From positions 2,232,001 through 2,296,000 of the forward strand of contig NZ_CP073697.1 of assembly GCF_025264665.1 (NCBI RefSeq): DNA of 64,000 bases. The letters are read 5' to 3'. Shown piece after piece: positions 60,465 to 64,000 of this stretch; position 1 is the first letter of the stretch; the number at the start of each line of letters is the position of its first letter. The notes under the pieces were generated by a model. That model made no database searches, was not told the DNA's origin, and saw only the letters and a program-made list of their open reading frames with translations. The stretch comes from Edaphobacter flagellatus. Lineage in GTDB: Bacteria; Acidobacteriota; Terriglobia; Terriglobales; Acidobacteriaceae. Both the position numbers and the translations under genes were made by a program.

Positions 60465-61574
60465 GTGAATCTTCCCGTTCCGCCGCCTCTTCTTCCCATG
60501 CTCGCCAAACGCGTCGACGCTGTGCCCGAAGACGACGCATGGATCTTCGAGCCCAAGTGGGACGGCTTCCGCGCACTCATCTTCCGCGACCACGACGAGC
60601 TGTTCATCCAGAGCCGCGACCAGAAGCCGCTCAACCGCTACTTCCCCGAGCTCACCGAGCCTCTGCTCTCACAACTCCCCACACGCTGCGTACTCGACGG
60701 CGAGATCGTCATCGCACAGTCGCGCGGACTCGACGACGCACGCAGCCAACTCGATTTCGAAGCACTCCAGCTGCGCCTGCATCCCGCTGCATCGCGCGCC
60801 AAACTTCTCTCGCAACAAATCCCCGCATCCGTCATCTTCTTCGACCTGCTCGCGCTCGACGAGCGCGACCTGCGCACCGAGCCTTTCGAGCTGCGCCGCA
60901 AAGAACTCGAAGCCGTACTCGCATCCGCAACGCCTCCCCTCCACATCACGCCCGCCACACGCGACCACACCACCGCGCGCGACTGGTTCAAACGATTCGA
61001 AGGCGCAGGCCTCGACGGCGTCATGGCCAAGCCCATCACCGGCATCTACGAACCCAACAAACGAACGATGCTCAAGATCAAGCACGAACGCGACTGCGAC
61101 TGCGTCGTCGCCGGCTTCCGCTGGCACAAGGACGCAGAGAACGAGGCCATCGGCTCGCTGCTGCTCGGCCTCTACGACGCCTCCGGCGCACTGCAGCACA
61201 TCGGCGTCGCCGCCAGCTTCACCAAAGCAAAGCGCCGCGAGCTCGTAGAGTTCCTCGAACCTTACCGCGCCAATGCGCTCGACAATCATCCGTGGAAGTC
61301 GTGGGCCGAATGGATGGCCGACAACGCAGACCAGACCCAGCGCAAGCCCGGCATGCAATCGCGCTGGAGCCAGGGCAAAGATCTCTCCTGGCAACCTCTG
61401 CGCCCCGAGCTCGTCGCCGAAGTCGCCTACGAACACATGCAGGGCACACGCTTCCGCCACATGGCCCAGTTCCGTCGCTGGCGCACCGACAAACCGCCGC
61501 ACGAATGCACCTACGCGCAACTCGAAGTCGTCGCACCGCACGAGCTGGCCGACATCTTCCGCACAGGCCGCTAA
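60465..61574 (+). CDS. ATP-dependent DNA ligase (LigC/LigD-ligase type)
   Basis: 369 residues with a GTG start. Motif I, with the AMP-accepting Lys31, is EPKWDGFRALIFRD. Others: LDGEIVIAQSRGLDD (III), VIFFDLLALDERDLRTEPFE (IIIa), EGAGLDGVMAKPITGIYEPN (IV) and RTMLKIKHERDCDCVVAGFR (V). An OB-fold domain follows (about 210-350, ending QFRRWRTDKPPHECTYAQLE). It seals nicks in end joining or repair. The matching LigD-type polymerase is a separate convergent gene at 61969-63345; no Ku gene is in the window. Confidence 0.93.
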   Translation: MNLPVPPPLLPMLAKRVDAVPEDDAWIFEPKWDGFRALIFRDHDELFIQSRDQKPLNRYFPELTEPLLSQLPTRCVLDGEIVIAQSRGLDDARSQLDFEALQLRLHPAASRAKLLSQQIPASVIFFDLLALDERDLRTEPFELRRKELEAVLASATPPLHITPATRDHTTARDWFKRFEGAGLDGVMAKPITGIYEPNKRTMLKIKHERDCDCVVAGFRWHKDAENEAIGSLLLGLYDASGALQHIGVAASFTKAKRRELVEFLEPYRANALDNHPWKSWAEWMADNADQTQRKPGMQSRWSQGKDLSWQPLRPELVAEVAYEHMQGTRFRHMAQFRRWRTDKPPHECTYAQLEVVAPHELADIFRTGR

Positions 61575-61594
61575 TTTTCTTTGGAGGAGGAGCC

Positions 61595-61945
61595 ATGATC
61601 TCAGGAACTCACATCATCCTCTACAGCAAAGACGCCGAGGCAGACCGCACCTTCCTCCGCGATACCCTCGGCTTTAACCACGTGGACGCAGGCCACGGCT
61701 GGCTGATCTTTGCACTGCCGCCGGCAGAGATTGCAGTTCACCCAGCCAGCGAAAACGGAGCCCATGAGCTTTACTTCATGTGCGACGATCTGCAGGCCGA
61801 AATCACTTCGCTCAACGATAAAGGCGTCCAGTGCTCCCCGGTTCAGGAACAGCGCTGGGGCTCACTCACAAAGATCCAGCTTCCCGGAGGAGGCGAGGTC
61901 GGCCTCTATCAACCGAACCATCCCACCGCACTCGCATTGCGATGA
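61595..61945 (+). CDS. Small VOC family protein
   Basis: 116 residues, with GGAGGAGG before the ATG at 61595. It is a complete single VOC unit: MISGTHIILYSKDAEADRTF, LRDTLGFNHVDAGHGWLIFA, HELYFMCDDLQAEITSLNDK, KIQLPGGGEVGLYQPNHP. Possible metal residues are His6 and Glu near the C-terminus. It lies between the ligase and polymerase genes, 20 bp after the ligase stop. Function unknown. Confidence 0.88.
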   Translation: MISGTHIILYSKDAEADRTFLRDTLGFNHVDAGHGWLIFALPPAEIAVHPASENGAHELYFMCDDLQAEITSLNDKGVQCSPVQEQRWGSLTKIQLPGGGEVGLYQPNHPTALALR

Positions 61946-61968
61946 GCCTCACAGCAGACGTGCGGATC

Positions 61969-63345
61969 TTATTCTTTCTTCTTCCGTGAACGCCTCGGCC
62001 ACTCCGGCGCATCGCCACCCGCAGCACGCCACTCTCTCCACTTGCGCGTCGGATCGTCATCCGGATCAGGCGTCTCCTGCGTGGGCCTGATCGCCTCCGG
62101 CACATGCCGCAGATTCACGCGAATGCGCGTCCACGTCGACGAGCTGCCGCGCATCGAATCCACCAGCACATCGTCCACAGCAAGCAGAGCAGCCGCTTCC
62201 GGATACTTCGCCTTCCAACGCTCCAGCCCTGCCAGCGCCTCATCCTTCTTCGTCGAGTTCGCAATCACAAGAAGCGGCATCTTCGACTGACGCCGCTTCG
62301 GCGCATCGCTCTGCGCATCTCCATCCGCAGCACTCTTTTTCTTCGCACGCGAAGGAGCAACACGCGGAGCCTCGCCCTCCATCTTGCGAAAGTGTGGCGG
62401 CCACGGAGCATCGCCCAACCCTGCGGCCTCATCGCGTGCCGCCAACTCCAGCAGCGCCTCCAGCGATCCTGCATGCTCATCCATCGCGGCATGCGGATCA
62501 CCCTTCGCCGCAAACCGCTTCGGTACCGTGAAGATCGTGAACTCTGCCGGATCGCACTGCATCACCTCATCCCACTCCAGCGGAGTCGACACGCGCGCAT
62601 CCGGCAGCGGACGCACCGAGTACGCCGAGCACGTCGTCCTGTCCTTCGCATTCTGGTTGTAATCCAGAAAGACACCGTGCCGCTCCTCCTTCCACCACTT
62701 CGAACTCGCCAGCTGCGGTACGCGCCTCTCCACCGCACGCGACAACGCAATCGCCGCACGGCGCACCTCCGTAAACGTCCATCGCGGCTCGATACGCACA
62801 TTCACATGCATCCCGCGTGAGCCGCTCGTCTTCGGCCAGCCGCGCAGACCCACTTCCTCCAGCTGTGCCTTCACCTCCATCGCCACGCGACGCACATCGT
62901 CCCAGCCCACGCCGGGAATCGGATCGAGATCGACACGCAACTCATCCGGATGATCCAGATCGCCCGTGCGCACCGGATGCGGATGCAGCTCCATGCATCC
63001 CAGGTTGACGATCCACGCCAGCCCCGCCGCATCGTCGACAACGATCTCTTCCGCGGTGCGTCCCGATGGAAACGACAGCGTCACCGAACGCATCCACGCG
63101 GGCCGGTCGCTTGGCGCACGCTTCTGATAGAACGGCTCCGCCTCCGCACCATTCACAAATCGCTTCAGCACCACAGGCCTGTCGCGAATTCCCTGCAACG
63201 CGCCCGGAGCAACACTGAGGTAATAACGCACCAGATCAAGCTTCGTCACCCGCACCTGTTGCGAAAAATACAGCTTGCCCGGATGCGTCACGCGCACCTC
63301 GCGCCCGTCGATGGAAAGAATCTCCGCTGCTTCGTCTGCGCTCAC
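61969..63345 (-). CDS. LigD-type DNA polymerase/primase (archaeo-eukaryotic primase fold) with extra C-terminal domain
   Basis: 458 residues. The N-terminal 300 residues match LigD-Pol: VTHPGKLYFSQQVRVTKLDL, FVNGAEAEPFYQKRAPSDRP, the catalytic DLD in LRVDLDPIPGVGWDDV, KTSGSRGMHVNVRIEPRWTF, and FLDYNQNAKDRTTCSAYSVR P. A Lys/Ala-rich linker (about 335-360) leads to an extra domain of about 80 residues (MPLLVIANSTKKDEALAGLE to RVNLRHVPEAIRP) and a basic tail (EWPRRSRKKKE). It would extend and fill ends in Ku-dependent repair. It is convergent with the VOC gene, 23 bp apart. Confidence 0.9.
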   Translation of the reverse strand: MSADEAAEILSIDGREVRVTHPGKLYFSQQVRVTKLDLVRYYLSVAPGALQGIRDRPVVLKRFVNGAEAEPFYQKRAPSDRPAWMRSVTLSFPSGRTAEEIVVDDAAGLAWIVNLGCMELHPHPVRTGDLDHPDELRVDLDPIPGVGWDDVRRVAMEVKAQLEEVGLRGWPKTSGSRGMHVNVRIEPRWTFTEVRRAAIALSRAVERRVPQLASSKWWKEERHGVFLDYNQNAKDRTTCSAYSVRPLPDARVSTPLEWDEVMQCDPAEFTIFTVPKRFAAKGDPHAAMDEHAGSLEALLELAARDEAAGLGDAPWPPHFRKMEGEAPRVAPSRAKKKSAADGDAQSDAPKRRQSKMPLLVIANSTKKDEALAGLERWKAKYPEAAALLAVDDVLVDSMRGSSSTWTRIRVNLRHVPEAIRPTQETPDPDDDPTRKWREWRAAGGDAPEWPRRSRKKKE

Positions 63346-63491
63346 GCAAACAGCCTATACCGGCCTTGAGCCCCCAGGATAGTTCGAGGCGATGCGCATC
63401 GATGACGAAAGATTTAATTCACCGCACAGGGAACCTTTTGATGATCCCCGGGGTCTAAACCCATGCTTCACCGGAAAGGATTCAAGCGCGC

Positions 63492-64000
63492 ATGCGTCAT
63501 AATCTTCTGCCCTCCCTTGCACTCACTCTTGCAGCCACATCTTTCGCACAACAATCTGCCTCGACCTCACCAACCGCGCTCACCATCTACAACCAGGACT
63601 TCGCCGTCGCACGCACCACCGTGCCGCTCGACCTGAAGACAGGCAACAACGAAGTGCTCACCACCAGCGTCACCAGCCAGCTCGAGCCCGACTCCGTCGT
63701 CCTGCGCGATCCCTCCAGCCACAACGCCTTCACCATCGCCGAACAGAACTACGACGCAGGCGTCGTCACCCAGCAATGGCTGCTCGAAAAGTACGAAGGC
63801 AAGACCATCGACTTTCAGCTTCAACCTGCAACCCGCTACGGCACCGAGTCCGGCCAGCCCCATGAGCTTCCCGCAAAGATCATCCAGGGCCGCATCATCC
63901 GCGCAGGCGAAAACCCACTCATCGAAGTCGATGGCCGCATGCAGTTCCAGCTTCCCGGCACGCCGTTGTTCCCCGCCACCACCGACGGCTTACTCCTCAA
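63492..64000 (+). CDS. Exported DUF4139-like protein, 5' part
   Basis: Runs off the right edge; 169 residues are visible. Start at the ATG at 63492, with GGAAAGGA 13 bases upstream. Signal peptide about 1-19 (MRHNLLPSLALTLAATSFAQ). The mature sequence ALTIYNQDFAVARTTVPLDL, then LEPDSVVLRDPSSHNAFTIA EQNY and TQQWLLEKYEGKTIDFQLQP, fits the opening of DUF4139 surface proteins. Function unknown. Confidence 0.75.
   Translation, partial: MRHNLLPSLALTLAATSFAQQSASTSPTALTIYNQDFAVARTTVPLDLKTGNNEVLTTSVTSQLEPDSVVLRDPSSHNAFTIAEQNYDAGVVTQQWLLEKYEGKTIDFQLQPATRYGTESGQPHELPAKIIQGRIIRAGENPLIEVDGRMQFQLPGTPLFPATTDGLLL

Noticed and set aside
60461..61945. 494-codon frame running through the ligase gene into the VOC gene
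   Set aside because: The part over the ligase is an Arg-rich shadow. Only the last 116 codons, behind GGAGGAGG, are a real VOC protein, so this is not a fusion.
1..64000. tRNA, rRNA, CRISPR arrays, insertion sequences, prophage
   Set aside because: Looked for in the gaps by eye; no cloverleaf, spaced direct repeats, transposase or phage gene was seen. A tRNAscan or covariance search would be decisive.

Overview
The window reads as chromosomal DNA of an Acidobacteriota bacterium, most likely family Acidobacteriaceae (a Terriglobus, Granulicella or Edaphobacter relative). This is inferred from several lineage-typical features: a complete alternative complex III joined to a caa3 oxidase operon, a MacB/FtsX-type 'ADOP' permease, a TonB-ExbB-ExbD-ExbD-TPR cluster, GC-rich coding sequence and short dispersed repeats beginning GTCATTCCG. 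I saw no rRNA, tRNA, CRISPR array, insertion sequence or prophage. The sequence is ordinary chromosome with dense gene packing.

Layout. 1-4180: 5' part of an acyl-CoA carboxylase carboxyltransferase (minus), rmuC, then acpP-fabF with a terminator. 4191-12129 (minus): a large repetitive lipoprotein, a YIP1 membrane protein, an exported hypothetical protein, biotin carrier plus biotin carboxylase, and a TPR lipoprotein. 12436-15191 (minus): exbD, exbD, exbB and tonB, an energised outer-membrane transport motor. 16130-19236 (minus): secF, secD, yajC. 19436-25055: mixed accessory genes, including a subclass B3 metallo-beta-lactamase-like protein with a Gln ligand, an antiporter, a SUKH protein, an ExbD-like lipoprotein and DUF202. 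25180-29629: a Rieske oxygenase, a GT39/ArnT-like transferase and a serine hydrolase.

29690-43239 (minus) is the centrepiece: one roughly 13.5-kb run actA-B-C-D-E-F, an uncharacterised His-rich membrane protein, SCO, coxII-I-III-IV, closed by a strong terminator. Together these proteins oxidise quinol, pass electrons through c-type hemes and reduce oxygen. Most junctions overlap by a few bases, and actE seems to start at ATT.

43728-52168 (plus): alkA, a GH57/DUF3536 protein, an exported VOC protein, glyA, a LarA-like protein, a DUF4126 membrane protein and accD. 52184-55387 (minus): the ADOP permease and a small exported protein. 55684-61945 (plus): an exported RbsD/FucU-like protein, a YCII-DHFR-ECF42 sigma module, a methyltransferase, a class 3 lipase, an ATP-dependent DNA ligase and a VOC protein. 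61969-63345 (minus) is a LigD-type polymerase, so the end-joining ligase and polymerase are separate genes here. The window ends inside an exported DUF4139-like gene.

The most unusual signals are: (i) an ExbD periplasmic domain carried on a lipoprotein signal instead of a membrane helix; (ii) a dispersed repeat that appears to have been read into the GT39 coding sequence; (iii) the ATT start of actE; (iv) the His-rich orphan protein inside the ACIII-caa3 operon; (v) two hairpins with interchangeable arms between exbB and exbD; and (vi) several genes whose -10 box sits so close to the start codon that leaderless mRNAs are likely. I found no convincing wholly new multi-gene system. All family calls come from reading the translations without database searches.
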